Notes under the pieces: model-generated
Database searches by the model: none
Told to the model about the DNA's origin: nothing
The model's input: the letters and a program-made list of their open reading frames with translations, nothing else
Assembly (NCBI GenBank): GCA_036897095.1
Contig: JAYMSP010000101.1
Location: forward strand, 1-64,000
DNA from: Plantago elongata
Lineage: Eukaryota; Streptophyta; Magnoliopsida; Lamiales; Plantaginaceae
Length of the DNA: 64,000 bases
Direction: 5' to 3'
Position numbers and translations under genes: made by a program
Part shown: in pieces, positions 1-9,800 of the stretch
How positions within the stretch are numbered: position 1 is the first letter of the stretch
Layout: every line of letters begins with the position of its first letter

Positions 1-3000
1 ACACAACTCTATAGAGTAAAAAAGGAGTAAAGTACTTTAAACACACTCTTTACCTTTGCTTAATAATTAATACATAGTATAGTACATATAATCCTTCTTT
101 TTTCTAAAATGAAATAGTTTCTCTTAATAGAAAGGGAAGCGTACCTATGTCCTTATAAATATAGCTCGTACTTTATTAAAGAAGTAAGCTTTCCTTTCTA
201 ATATAGAATAATTTATACTTTAAAGAGTATACTTCCTCCTCTACGATCCTACCTATTCATATAGGCAAATATTAAGTCTATGCTCTTTCCAAAATTAAAT
301 AACTATTATATCTTATATTTTTTAAGGTTACGTAACTCTCAACAAGTCACTTAGTATAACTAAAGGTATACTTACTTAAGTTAAGGTACTACCTACCGTA
401 CTTATTATATAAAGCTATGCCAGGTAATTTACTCTAGTATATTTGAGGCTCTTCTTTTAGTAAAGGCGCATACTTATGTATTTATTAATCCATAATCTTT
501 TCAAATATCAAATATATATATAACAATCAAATATATATATAACATAAGAATACCTAAAGCACCCTTTTAAAAAGGATTCGTTTAAAATATTCTACGTACC
601 TCTCCCTTATTAGAAGTAGCATTTCTTAGGGTACAAGTACCAATAAATACAGGGCTGCTCTTATTTTATGGCAAAATTATGTTTTTTTAAAGATTAAATA
701 AAAGTACTTTTGCAGTTAAACTTTATAGTAAGCTCCTCCACTTTAAAAGAATACTTTACTATCTCTTTAATTATTTATACTTGCTTTGTAGAGTACTTAA
801 CACTTTAGCGTATACTTAAAAGATTGTAGACTAAGTTTACTTAAATAACTTGTTTTCTTATACAAGACAGTGTAAAGAGGAGTGCCCTTATTATAAAATG
901 TACTTTAATACAAAGGAAGACATAGCTTACTAGCCTACATACTATATAGAGAAATACATACTTATAAATAAAGTAAATAAACGTTTTATAATGCGTTATT
1001 TTTTATTTTACGTACATAGTGCGTGAAAACCCCTCTATTTCCCTTTTTTTTTAGAGATTTCCCTAAGTGTATAAAAGAATTACCTCTAGTTACATTTCAT
1101 ATTATATAAAATAGCTACTTTTTATAAGAGTAAGAGAAAAATAAAGCATTATTAAAGAATTAATCTATATGCTTACTATAATTATAAGTATTTTGCTATG
1201 ATATCTTAATTGTAGTTAATCCTTTGTAAAATAAGTATATCTAATTGTACAAGACTTAAAGAAAGAATTGCCCCATATCTCTCTTGTTAACTTAAAAAGT
1301 ATTATAACTTTGATAGGGAAGTACTATTCTCTTAAGTATATTCTTATGTATTTATTTAAAAAGGTGCTATAAAATGTAACAAGAAGCTCTTGAAAAGTAC
1401 TCTTGCGGAATAACACATAAACTTATTTAACTAGAGGTTTTATTAATAAACTATTGTATTACAGATTACAGGGAGCTATACAATACATAAAGCATAAAAG
1501 AGGGTATGCGCTTTACTTTTAACTAGACTATACCCTTAATTACAAGATTATAGATGAGTTACTTCTTTGCCAAATACATCTTTTACCCAATAGGGAACTA
1601 GTACATAACCTTACTTAATGAAAAGTCTTTAACTAAGCAAATAGTCGTATAATTTGATTATTTAAGTATTTTAGAATACCTCCAAAGGTGGTAAGACATA
1701 GTAATAATAGCAAAGTTATTTAAGAATATATAGTAGAGTATAATTTCTCTAGCAGCAAAGAATTAGAGAATAAGAAATTTAATCAAGATAGTCTTTACCC
1801 AGGCCTCTTTATATTTTATATTAAGTAGTTTACTAATAAAGAACCACGAGTAATAAGTTCCTTAATAAAGTATCTATTCTGAGGAGCCTCTTAATTATAT
1901 TATTTATAATAATACTTATATAAGTAAGTTTACTTGAAAAGATTACGCAACTGTAGGAGGGGATAAAACCTTTGATAAACAACTAAATATTATCAGAAGG
2001 GATTATTTCTAGAGCACTATACCTATTAAATGAGTTTATAAATAGACTTAATTGTGAAGTTACATAAAACTTGGTTACTTTCTAAAGAGTAGCTTATACT
2101 TTATTAGTAAAGCGAAGGCACTTATCTACTTTAAACAAGATACAAGAGTGAACCCTAGAATTCCTGGAAGAGTAAAAGTAACAAGCTCTCTCATGAAGCC
2201 CCTCTCTTAACACAGCTATGGGCATGTAATCGCTTAACTATACTTCATTTATTTTATAAAACCCCTTATCTTGAAATCATAGTACTATTCGAAAAGAGAG
2301 CTAGTTACCTCTTTAACCAAATCCAAATATAGTCGTTTATAGTCGAAAGAGGGAAAACACTATTTATACTACAGATCTAGTTTAGTTGTGAAAGAGTAAG
2401 GGAAATAATTACTACTCAATTAAGTAACACATAGAAATGGCATGCTCTTCTCTTAGATAGGTATAAGTACGACTTTATTTAATAATTTTAAAATAAGAAA
2501 GAACCCCTTTACACAAAACCCATATCTTAAGAGGGCGGCACTAAGAGTACTTCACTCTTGTATACTAGAGAAAGTCTCGTTATAAATTTAAAACCTAAAT
2601 AGCTTAGGAAAAGTATAGGCACTTACACATAATTAATAAAGAAACATGCCTTAATAGCGGGAAGAGTTATAAACTACAAGTATTCTAGAAAGAGTAGACT
2701 TATCAACCGAGTATTTTTAAATAGGGCGCAAGTAATGGGTTTCTTTATTACTAAGTTTTCTTAGGAGTTCTTCCCCTTATAAATAAAGGTATATGCATGA
2801 AATTGTACCCTATTCCGACAGTCTCTATAATCTTTGAATTACTCCTAAAGTAAATATTCTCCTTTACGAGAATATTTTAAGTTAAAAACCACTAGCGCCT
2901 TAGTATATATATATATTTAGAGTTTTATCTTACTAGACAATACTACGTTCTACTACTATCTATAGAAAGTACAGGCCTACTAGAGAGTGTCACTCTACAC

Positions 3001-3230
3001 TATAATTTTATACTAAGAGTTATGTTTTATTATTTAAAAAAATGTTACGCAAATATATACTATAGATTTCCTGAAAATATCTTTCACTTGAAAAAGATTA
3101 AGGTGCTCTTCCTCATAAATATAAAAGAGGCTAGCTATCGATTAGTGTGGTAGGCAGCTTCTTTAATTTTAGGTACCTAAGAGTGTAAATAAACTGGATG
3201 TACTAAGGCAAGAAGCCTGCCTTTGAATGT
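1..3230. other. AT-rich spacer, word-repeat texture, no gene
   Basis: No reading frame, rRNA or tRNA is recognisable on either strand. The sequence is roughly 70 percent A+T by eye. It is made of recurring short words such as TATAAA, AAGAGTAC, CTTAAGTA and purine-to-pyrimidine switches like GAGGAGTGCCCTT (near 876-890). The one clean local repeat is the 19-bp tandem duplication near 507. The same texture returns at 5930-6890, 11450-31500 and 53300-63550. Confidence 0.7.
507..544. repeat. Tandem duplication, 2 x 19 bp
   Basis: Two perfect adjacent copies of ATCAAATATATATATAACA, at 507-525 and 526-544. It looks like a simple slippage duplication around a TA run. Confidence 0.9.
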
Positions 3231-3342
3231 AAGCTCTCCATGCGTAGAAGGTCTTCTTTAAGGTGGTATGATAACCTAGTAGAGTCTTTTAAATCTATAA
3301 TGAAGAAAGCCTTTCTTGCTACTACTTGTGACCTAGCAGAGC

Positions 3343-3406
3343 AGCAAGGGTACTTTAACTAAAGCGTGGTCTTTTGTAGCCACGATTTACAGGTTCGAGC
3401 CTTGCT
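3343..3406 (+). tRNA. tRNA-like element without a clear T stem (possible decayed tRNA)
   Basis: Three helices lie in almost tRNA order. A perfect 7-bp acceptor-like stem pairs AGCAAGG (3343-3349) with CCTTGCT (3400-3406). A 4-bp D-like stem pairs CTTT (3353-3356) with AAAG (3361-3364) around a 4-nt loop. One spacer base follows, then a 5-bp anticodon-like stem, GTGGT (3366-3370) with GCCAC (3379-3383), around the 8-nt loop CTTTTGTA. The 3' side carries GGTTCGAG, the usual T-loop sequence, but no full T stem if the acceptor is drawn this way. Alternatively ACAGG/CTTGC forms a 4-of-5 T stem, and the acceptor becomes AGAGCAG (3338-3344) with TTTCTCT (3406-3412), leaving an 8-nt gap before the D stem. 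The 8-nt anticodon loop leaves the identity undecided (TTG or TGT). It may be a degenerate tRNA, a t-element-like processing signal, or chance. Confidence 0.3.
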
Positions 3407-3762
3407 TTCTCTAGCAAAGCTACTAGTTCAGCGAGTATACTAGACCTTGTTATTTGCCTAGCTTCAAAGTGGTTACTTCGCACCCAGTAGTATACTTTTT
3501 CTTATAGTAGAAGACATGCAAACAGCATCGAATCTCTAAGAAGCAAGCAGGGGGCTCTGTTAGCTTACTAGGTAAGTGCGTATGAGCTGGCAACTTATGT
3601 CTTCTAGTGTCACGGCTTGGCCGCTTAGTAAGAAAATCAAATCGACTGAGAGCCTGTAAGTAGACTGGTAAGCGAAAGCAGGTTCAAGGCAATAAGTCAA
3701 TCTTACTTGAAAAAGCAACCAAACTATAGCGCGTCGAAGAGATTGAGAAATCTGGCGAAACA

Positions 3763-3798
3763 AGGTAACTATAGCCCTGTACATGACTATAGTTACCT
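3763..3798. repeat. Perfect 12-bp hairpin, 12-nt loop
   Basis: AGGTAACTATAG (3763-3774) is the exact reverse complement of CTATAGTTACCT (3787-3798). It lies 319 bases before the rps13 start, in the likely leader. It could serve as an RNA processing or stability stem, or be a leftover inverted repeat; the sequence does not decide. Confidence 0.75.
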
Positions 3799-3896
3799 GC
3801 TTTGGATCAGCGTCTAGTACTCGTGGATGCACTCACTAGTATCCCAATCATCATAGAAAGCTATCATGTTAAAAATAGCAATCTTCTGCTACCAAC

Positions 3897-3933
3897 CTAG
3901 CTCTATACCAAGTGGTACTTGGAATAGAGCTAG
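3897..3933. repeat. 17-bp hairpin with 3-nt loop
   Basis: CTAGCTCTATACCAAGT (3897-3913) pairs with ACTTGGAATAGAGCTAG (3917-3933) across a GGT loop, with one mismatch. The very short loop and long arm make it one of the most stable hairpins in the window. It lies 183 bases before the rps13 start, so a role in 5'-end maturation of the rps13-nad1 transcript is possible, but that is inference. Confidence 0.8.
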
Positions 3934-4116
3934 AAGCTTCAGCACGAGTATACTCCCGTGTTTTAGGCATCATCTCCGATTTAGTGTACCTCTAAGGCAG
4001 CACACGCACATTCCTTCCATTCAGTCCTTTTTAGAATTATGGTTAACAACTATGCGCTGCCATTTCCTAGAATGCGCAAAACTTAATAAGTGCAAAGAAA
4101 CTACAAGAAGGAGTAT

Positions 4117-4470
4117 ATGGCCACTTACATTTCAGGAGCGAGTTTAGATGCGCGGAGAACACTAAGGGTCGCCTTAACCCAAATCTATGGAATCGGTCAC
4201 AGAAAGGCCAGACAGCTTTGCAATCAATTAGGGCTCAGTAAGAACGCGAAGGTGCAGGACTTGACTAAGCACCAAATAGATCTGCTCGAGGAAGAGATCA
4301 ATCAAAATCATGTTGTTGCCTGGGAATTAAAGAGACGTGAAAGCAAAGACATTAGACGGCTTATTAAAATCTCTTGCTATCGAGGAATTCGACATCAAAG
4401 CGGGTTGCCTTTACGTGGTCAGCGCACGCACACTAATGCAAGGACTTCTAGAAGGCAAAAAAGAAAATAA
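4117..4470 (+). CDS. rps13: Mitochondrial ribosomal protein S13
   Basis: This encodes small-subunit protein S13 of the mitoribosome, which sits in the head, contacts the SSU rRNA and the P-site tRNA, and touches the central protuberance of the large subunit. The product has 117 residues, normal for plant mitochondrial S13. Residues about 1-8 (MATYISGA) match the usual N terminus. YGIGHRKA at about residues 21-28 is the helix-turn region. The family signature runs from SCYRGIRH through SGLPLRGQRTHTNARTSRR near the C terminus, and the tail is very basic. An in-frame ATG 27 bases upstream exists, but starting at 4117 places the ISGA motif where relatives have it; GAAGGAG lies just before it. It is directly upstream of nad1 exons 2-3, as in many plants, and only 80 bases separate its stop from intron domain V. 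The sequence resembles bryophyte and gymnosperm S13 more than the angiosperm form. It looks intact; C-to-U editing sites cannot be ruled out. Confidence 0.93.
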   Translation: MATYISGASLDARRTLRVALTQIYGIGHRKARQLCNQLGLSKNAKVQDLTKHQIDLLEEEINQNHVVAWELKRRESKDIRRLIKISCYRGIRHQSGLPLRGQRTHTNARTSRRQKRK

Positions 4471-4550
4471 TACGGTGTTTTTGGCGCGTCTCTTATCTAC
4501 GCAACAATTTGTATTCTGTTTGAAGAGTTCTTAGGCAAATTTAGGGGATA

Positions 4551-4623
4551 GAGCTGTAAGCGCGATGGGAGCATTTAGTGACGTGCACATACAGTTCATA
4601 GAAAGATGACGCTAATCTTCTGT
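4551..4623 (+). other. Domains V-VI of trans-spliced group II intron nad1i394 (3' half)
   Basis: This is the 3' end of the split intron that joins nad1 exon 1 (not in the window) to exon 2. The domain V candidate is 4551-4597. GAGCTGTA (4551-4558) pairs with TACAGTTC (4590-4597) over all 8 positions and carries the catalytic AGC triad. GCGCG (4560-4564) pairs with CGTGC (4582-4586), with a 3-nt bulge between the two helices. The terminal loop is about 17 nt instead of the normal GNRA tetraloop, so the whole domain is 47 nt rather than about 34. Domain VI would be 4598-4623, with an AGAA/TTCT stem and candidate branch adenosines at 4614-4615, 9-10 nt before the splice site. Upstream domains cannot be traced because rps13 ends 80 bases before domain V, which implies the trans-splicing break lies in domain IV. 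Confidence 0.7.
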
Positions 4624-4898
4624 ATTCAAAGTACGCTTTTCTAGGAGCATTAAGGTCTGCAGCTCAAATGGTTTCATATGAAGTTTCAATAGGTCTGATT
4701 CTGATTACCGTTCTTATCTGTGTAGGGTCCTGTAATTTAACTGAGATCGTGATGGCGCAAAAGCAAATATGGTTCGGCATTCCTTTGTTTCCTGTTTTGG
4801 TTATGTTTTTCATTTCTTGTCTAGCCGAAACCAACCGTGCTCCGTTTGATCTCCCAGAAGCGGAAGCAGAGTTGGTTGCAGGTTATAACGTAGAATAT
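4624..4898 (+). CDS. nad1: NADH dehydrogenase subunit 1, exons 2 and 3 fused (partial, trans-spliced)
   Basis: This is the middle of the complex I membrane subunit Nad1, which lines the ubiquinone entry site in the inner membrane. It is read from the second base of an Asn codon (AT at 4624-4625), continuing [19 protein letters not shown], a hydrophobic helix, a polar loop ([12 protein letters not shown]), a second helix, then [18 protein letters not shown], the ND1 family signature, ending at GYNVEY. The start is set by the Asn-Ser-Lys junction and the intron end before it; the end is set by the plant exon 3 boundary after Tyr. Its 275 bases equal exon 2 plus exon 3. The site where nad1i477 normally lies (after 4706, between Ile and Thr) is uninterrupted. 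Exon 1 and exons 4-5 are absent, so the mRNA needs two trans-splicing events. Residues that many seed plants obtain by editing (Cys in VGSC, Phe in WFGIP, Cys in ISCLAE, Val in YNVEY) are already encoded in the DNA. Confidence 0.93.
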
Positions 4899-5460
4899 GC
4901 GCGATATGTGATTCTAAGGACTTCTGATGCCCTTCATACAGGGCAAATTCTGGCAGAACGCCGGGAAGAAAGAAAGATGTTGACTGAGTCTTCCTCTCTT
5001 TTCTCTTATGTTTGTAGAGCACTCTGTCAAGAAATGCAGGGCGTGCTAATACTGAAGCAACGTGGAATATTCACGTGAAAGATCTTCCAAAAGCAAGAAG
5101 GCCCTATACTACCTTAGAGGAATCTTTAGAAACCATAATGACTGCGGCTAGAAGGTCGTAAAGCGAAGGAATCCTCACCTAAAGAAGTCGCGCAAAGATT
5201 ATAGTCTACTGCTCTTCTATGAAAGACTCTTACCCAGTATAAATTTCTCCCAGAAAATAACCACGCAGATTCACAGCGTTATTAATGAGTCATTTTATCA
5301 GCTATGGTTTCCCCTTTTTCTCAAAGCAAGCAGTTAATAAGGTACCTCACGGTGGGTTAATTCGGCACCGCCTCACTCAGGGGGCACGAGCCCATTTTCT
5401 TGGAATTTTGGGAGCATTTCTGCTTTTTTAGGAGTTCTAGCTACAAAGAGTACAGGTAAA
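4899..5460 (+). other. 5' half of trans-spliced group II intron nad1i669 (domains I-III, end approximate)
   Basis: Directly after the exon 3 codon GAATAT, the sequence begins GCGCGATATG and continues much like the known plant sequence downstream of nad1 exon 3 (from memory GCGCGAGATGCGATTC). The canonical group II 5' end is GUGCG, so position 2 reads C instead of U. C-to-U editing could restore it, which is inference. Local stems such as CGTG/CACG around 5070-5078 fit a structured RNA. The 3' boundary is not visible; I set it where similarity to intron-like structure fades. The other half and exon 4 must lie elsewhere in the genome. Confidence 0.6.
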
Positions 5461-5930
5461 GCACTAGCTAAAGAAGGAGCCAGTTTGATTTGCGTAGTTA
5501 ACAGGGAGCTCCTTCCTTTCTTTTCTCTATCCAGCCCTAAATGGATGGCGTTCTAACTCGGCAGTGGCTTGTCAAGTTAACAGAGAGTACATCTATAGGT
5601 AGCCTAGTATTGATCTTATCATAGTACGAATACCAAGCGTCTGAAAGGACCTCATATATGCAGGTGTGAGTTGATAAGGCATAAGTCGCGGGTAGACACA
5701 ATCTTATGCGTATTAAAAACGATATCTTTAGATATTCCTTTCGCTGGACCATAAAAAATCTCCGTCCGCTTGACCACAGCAAGACGGTGTCTATTATCTG
5801 CAAGAAACCCTGCGATAGGCCTCTGCTAGGGGCGCTTTACGCACTTCTGAAAATGCTCCCTCCCGTGCGAATTCTTTGTAGTGATTATGTAATAGCTTAG
5901 GCTATATGAAAGCAAGGCACTCTTATCTGC
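5461..5930. other. Distal part of the gene island, unidentified
   Basis: G+C remains higher than in the spacer, and the edge at about 5930 is sharp. A plus-strand frame of 64 codons at 5706-5900 and a minus-strand frame at 5537-5803 overlap each other, and neither resembles a known mitochondrial protein. The segment may still belong to the nad1i669 5' half-intron or to its transcript trailer. I assign no function. Confidence 0.45.
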
Positions 5931-6890
5931 TCTAATATAAGGACTCGCGTTATTTCTAAAGTATTTATTCACATATTTTTTATAATAATTAATAGTTTAA
6001 GAATATAAAACTATAATAAAGTAAAGTACGGTATTCTTCTTTCTCCATAGGGTAAAGCTTGGGTTAACTATAGATACTACTAGAAACGATTACTATATAA
6101 CCACTTTCTTTACTAAATTATTTTTAAGCTTAAGGTAGCTATATTTCTTTGCTTTTTAGTTAGAAGGGCTCTTTTACATATATTTTTAAGTGTACTTCTA
6201 TCTCTTCTATAAAATGCAATATTATACACTCTTTCTCCAAAGTATAGTAGCTATTCTTCCTCTAATTTAGTCAAATCTTCTTGCTTTTAAATAAGTTGTT
6301 AAATAAGATAACTCTAATAGATACTTCCTTTATAAATTACTGGGCAAGCAGAGTCTTCTTATTATTACATGCCTCTTTGTATAAGGGAGTACACTAATGT
6401 AATACCATAATTAAGTGCTTAAATTCGTTATAGATATATTCTAGCGTACTCAAGGTTTAATTATTCATTACTAAAGCAGTATTTTTCCTCTCTAGACATA
6501 TATATACGTAAATGGCAGGATATTTTCCAGAAATTTAGATATAGTATATAGCTTCTTAAATTATTAAGAATATAAGTTTATATAAAAGTAGAGTAGACAC
6601 TTCATACATAAGGTATAAGTATTTTTAACTGTAGTTAGTATCTAGTTATCTTGCGTAGTTATAGTTTAAATGTAGTAATCTATAAGTAATTAAATAATAT
6701 AATAGGAAAGAGAGACTAGAAAGTACTCCTTAACTATATTAGTGAAGGTATTCCAATTTACTTATCTTATAAAGTTCTATAAATATGTAATAAATATAAA
6801 TTAAAAGTCTAATCTTAAATGCATGTAATAGGAGAGATTATTTTGGGATAATTCAATCTTAGGTTAGGGAATGTAACAAATTGGAAAGGA
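5931..6890. other. AT-rich spacer, word-repeat texture
   Basis: Abrupt return to the short-word texture seen at the left end, with CTCTTATAAA-like and GTATACTT-like words. No gene, rRNA or tRNA recognised. Confidence 0.65.
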
Positions 6891-9800
6891 TCTATATGAA
6901 CATACAAAGGGAGCAGGGAAGAAATTGAAAAAAATACCTTTCCTCATGAAACATACTTATTTCTTTTTTATATACTATATATATATATTTTATTTATGTA
7001 GTTTGAGTACTTATCGCGTGCTTGGTTGATGATTTATTATGTAGAACAGGGTCTATTAATAATTGTTAGAAACATTACTTAAGGAGAGAGTTCTTATAAG
7101 TTGTCTTGACTTACTCAATTTATTCTATGAGGTAGACTTTAATTATTACTAAAGGAACATGCTCGGGTACTACTATGTATTTTGGTTTATAATACTACTA
7201 CTTTTTAGTTGCACTCAACTCCTAAAGTTCTTTCATAAAATTATTTATGTATTTATATCAATAAAATTAAATAAAGAGAAAGGAGTCAATTAAAACTAGG
7301 GATATAGTACTTATATTTAGATAATTCGAAGTTATTGGTTCTAAACATGTCTCAACTATAAATAGCACTATAGTATCTAACTTTTTTTAAGTTCAGAAAA
7401 TCTAAAAAGGTTCTTATATGTAGTTGTAGTATAGGAGTACTAAGTTATAAGAATAGAATAATTAAGCTCACTTCTGGTGTAACTCTTGTCTATTATTTAT
7501 ACTGGAAATACTTTCTTTTATTTTTTGTAAATACCTTCCTTGGTGCAACGCCATTTACGTACTTTCTTTACTATATGAAGTGATTCCGTGTAATTGAAAG
7601 GGCTACTTAAGTTAAGAAGACGCATATCTTGATCTTATAAGTGTAGTAAAAATTACTATAATATTAGATTCAAACATAAATTGTTATTGAATTGGAAGAG
7701 AACTACTCTACTTAGTAGAATCCACTTCTAGCAGAGGGTATAATATGTTGGCTTCTATCTAATCCTAAGCAACGAAATATATATATAATAATTCCTAAGG
7801 AATAAAAATCTTGTACACGCATACGCATGCTTTCAAGTCTTTGGTTAGACCCAATAATAAAATAAATACTCCAGATATAAGTCATCAAATTTTATAGGAT
7901 CACAAAAAAAGAAGAAAATATACGTGAAAGGAAATAGTAAACGAAGAATAAGCTTGTTACTAGGGATACTAAAAATTGCTGAAGAGAAAAAGCAGTCGTT
8001 GGCCTTGAAAGGATTACTTAGGCATATAATTACTCCAGTTACAAGAAATTGTAAAAAGTAGATTCCATACTTTACTGAGTGTTTCCTTCACAAAATTACT
8101 CTTCTTAGAACTCGATGCTTATATCCGTTACTAGGCTCTTCATAACAAGATTCCTTATTCTTTTTATCTATACAGAGATCCTTCTGACATGTCATGCTAA
8201 CGTAATACTCCCTTACTTTGGTTTTTATAAGAGCACAAGTTAGATGTAGTCACTTCAATATATGAGTTACATCCCTAATATATTCTTTTAAATACTAATG
8301 AATAAGAATAAATAATATAGTATGCTTTTACCTGGTAAATACTTTTTACAATACACTGAAACAATACAGTTAAGAAATATAAGGAATTGGAAGAAAAGAT
8401 CACTAATAAAAAGAAATAGTAAGTAACGTACACTTTATTGTATATTCTCATTTATAGCACTATTGGTATTGTAGGTTGTAACAACACGCGGAGTCATTAA
8501 AGAAATAAGAAACTTGTTTATATGCTATTTACTGTACTCAGAGTGTATATTGCTGCGTAAGCAAGATAGAAAACAATGTAGTATTTCCTGAGCAAAACTA
8601 GAAGGAATTCTATACCAAAAAGAAGGATTGCTTACTAGAAAGTCTCTTTGCTGGAAACCAAGTCATTAGAAAGTGCAAATATATTTCTAGTCTAGTAGTA
8701 AATAATAGAAAGGAGGAGTTTTGTCTAGCTGGCGTATAGAGTAAATATACGAATTTATTATAATAACTAATATAAACTAAAGACCCTTTAGAAACGATAT
8801 CCTTCGACGTCCTAACTCTTTTTAATAGGGAGTCTTTCTTTTTATTAGCTTGTGAAAACTTTAGTGATAGAACTTTGTAAATAATTACTTAGTGGATCAC
8901 TAGGATAGTAAAGAACAGTATTATATATCTAACTTAAAGACTTGCTTACAAGTATGGCTAGGACGGATAAGAGTGAAAATAAAATAAATATTTTCCGTAA
9001 ACAAATAGAGGAGACGCAGAAGGGAAATATTTAGGTGCGGTACAATATTCAATACGTGGAAGTATTTTATGTACTAGAACTAAAAGAGTATAATATAACC
9101 CAACCAAAAGGGGGAGAGAGAAACCACGCCCTGATCCACGATTCCTTACTTTATAGGCATCTAGCTGCCTTAACACGCATTCATTCTATAGAGTGAACTC
9201 CTTATTGAATTCTTTTATGAAGAATATCTTGCTATATGATTGCAATAGGATGACTCACAAAAGTGACTCCTTTCTTACTTTCTTATAATTAGTTTTCTCT
9301 AGGTACCTACTAAATAGGAAACGCTTGCACATATTAGCCTTTTTGTCTGTCTTTAACCTACAAAAAGGCAGTAAATAAGTGAATAAGCTCTATGACCAAA
9401 CTAAGACTAAGAATAGCTAGTAAATTCCCACTTCCTTTTAAGAGTGAAGTACCTGAATATAGAGAAAAAGGGTAACTATGACCGTAATTCCTTTTCGTGT
9501 TCATTTGTAGGGATATACCAAGCAAGAGACAACAAAGCTCTTCTTAGATACCGATACCTGCCTAAACCCTCACTTCACCTCTATTATTTCTTTACTTTCT
9601 AGATCCTTTTATTTAGATTTTATTTTTTATACTATCCTCCACGTGTGATTGTAGATTTTTCTATACTTTAAACAACTTATAAGTATCCATCCACAGGTAT
9701 TATATATACAACTTTAGTTAACATAAGGATTCAATTAATTAAAAAAACCTTTGAATTACAAATAACGGAATGATTAAATGAAGGGTAGTAAATAAAAGGT

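Larger units (their letters stand above)
3230..4116. other. Moderate-G+C leader region 5' of rps13
   Basis: G+C rises clearly at about 3230 compared with the spacer before it and stays high to about 5930, marking the gene-bearing island. This part holds the tRNA-like element and two strong hairpins but no protein I can recognise. The minus-strand frame at 3560-3832 resembles no known family. The segment probably contains the 5' leader of the rps13-nad1 transcript and possibly upstream parts of the split intron nad1i394, whose 5' border I cannot place. Confidence 0.5.

Noticed and set aside
3560-3832. 90-codon open frame on the minus strand
   Set aside because: It lies in the higher-G+C leader of rps13 and overlaps a strong hairpin. 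The product resembles no known family, and stop-free frames of this length are expected where G+C is higher.
4668-5078. Reading the nad1 frame on past 4898 into a longer protein
   Set aside because: The residues after GYNVEY are translated group II intron. The exon 3 boundary is well known in plants, and the extension matches intron sequence.
5706-5900. 64-codon open frame on the plus strand downstream of nad1
   Set aside because: It overlaps another frame on the opposite strand, has no family resemblance, and lies where half-intron sequence is expected.
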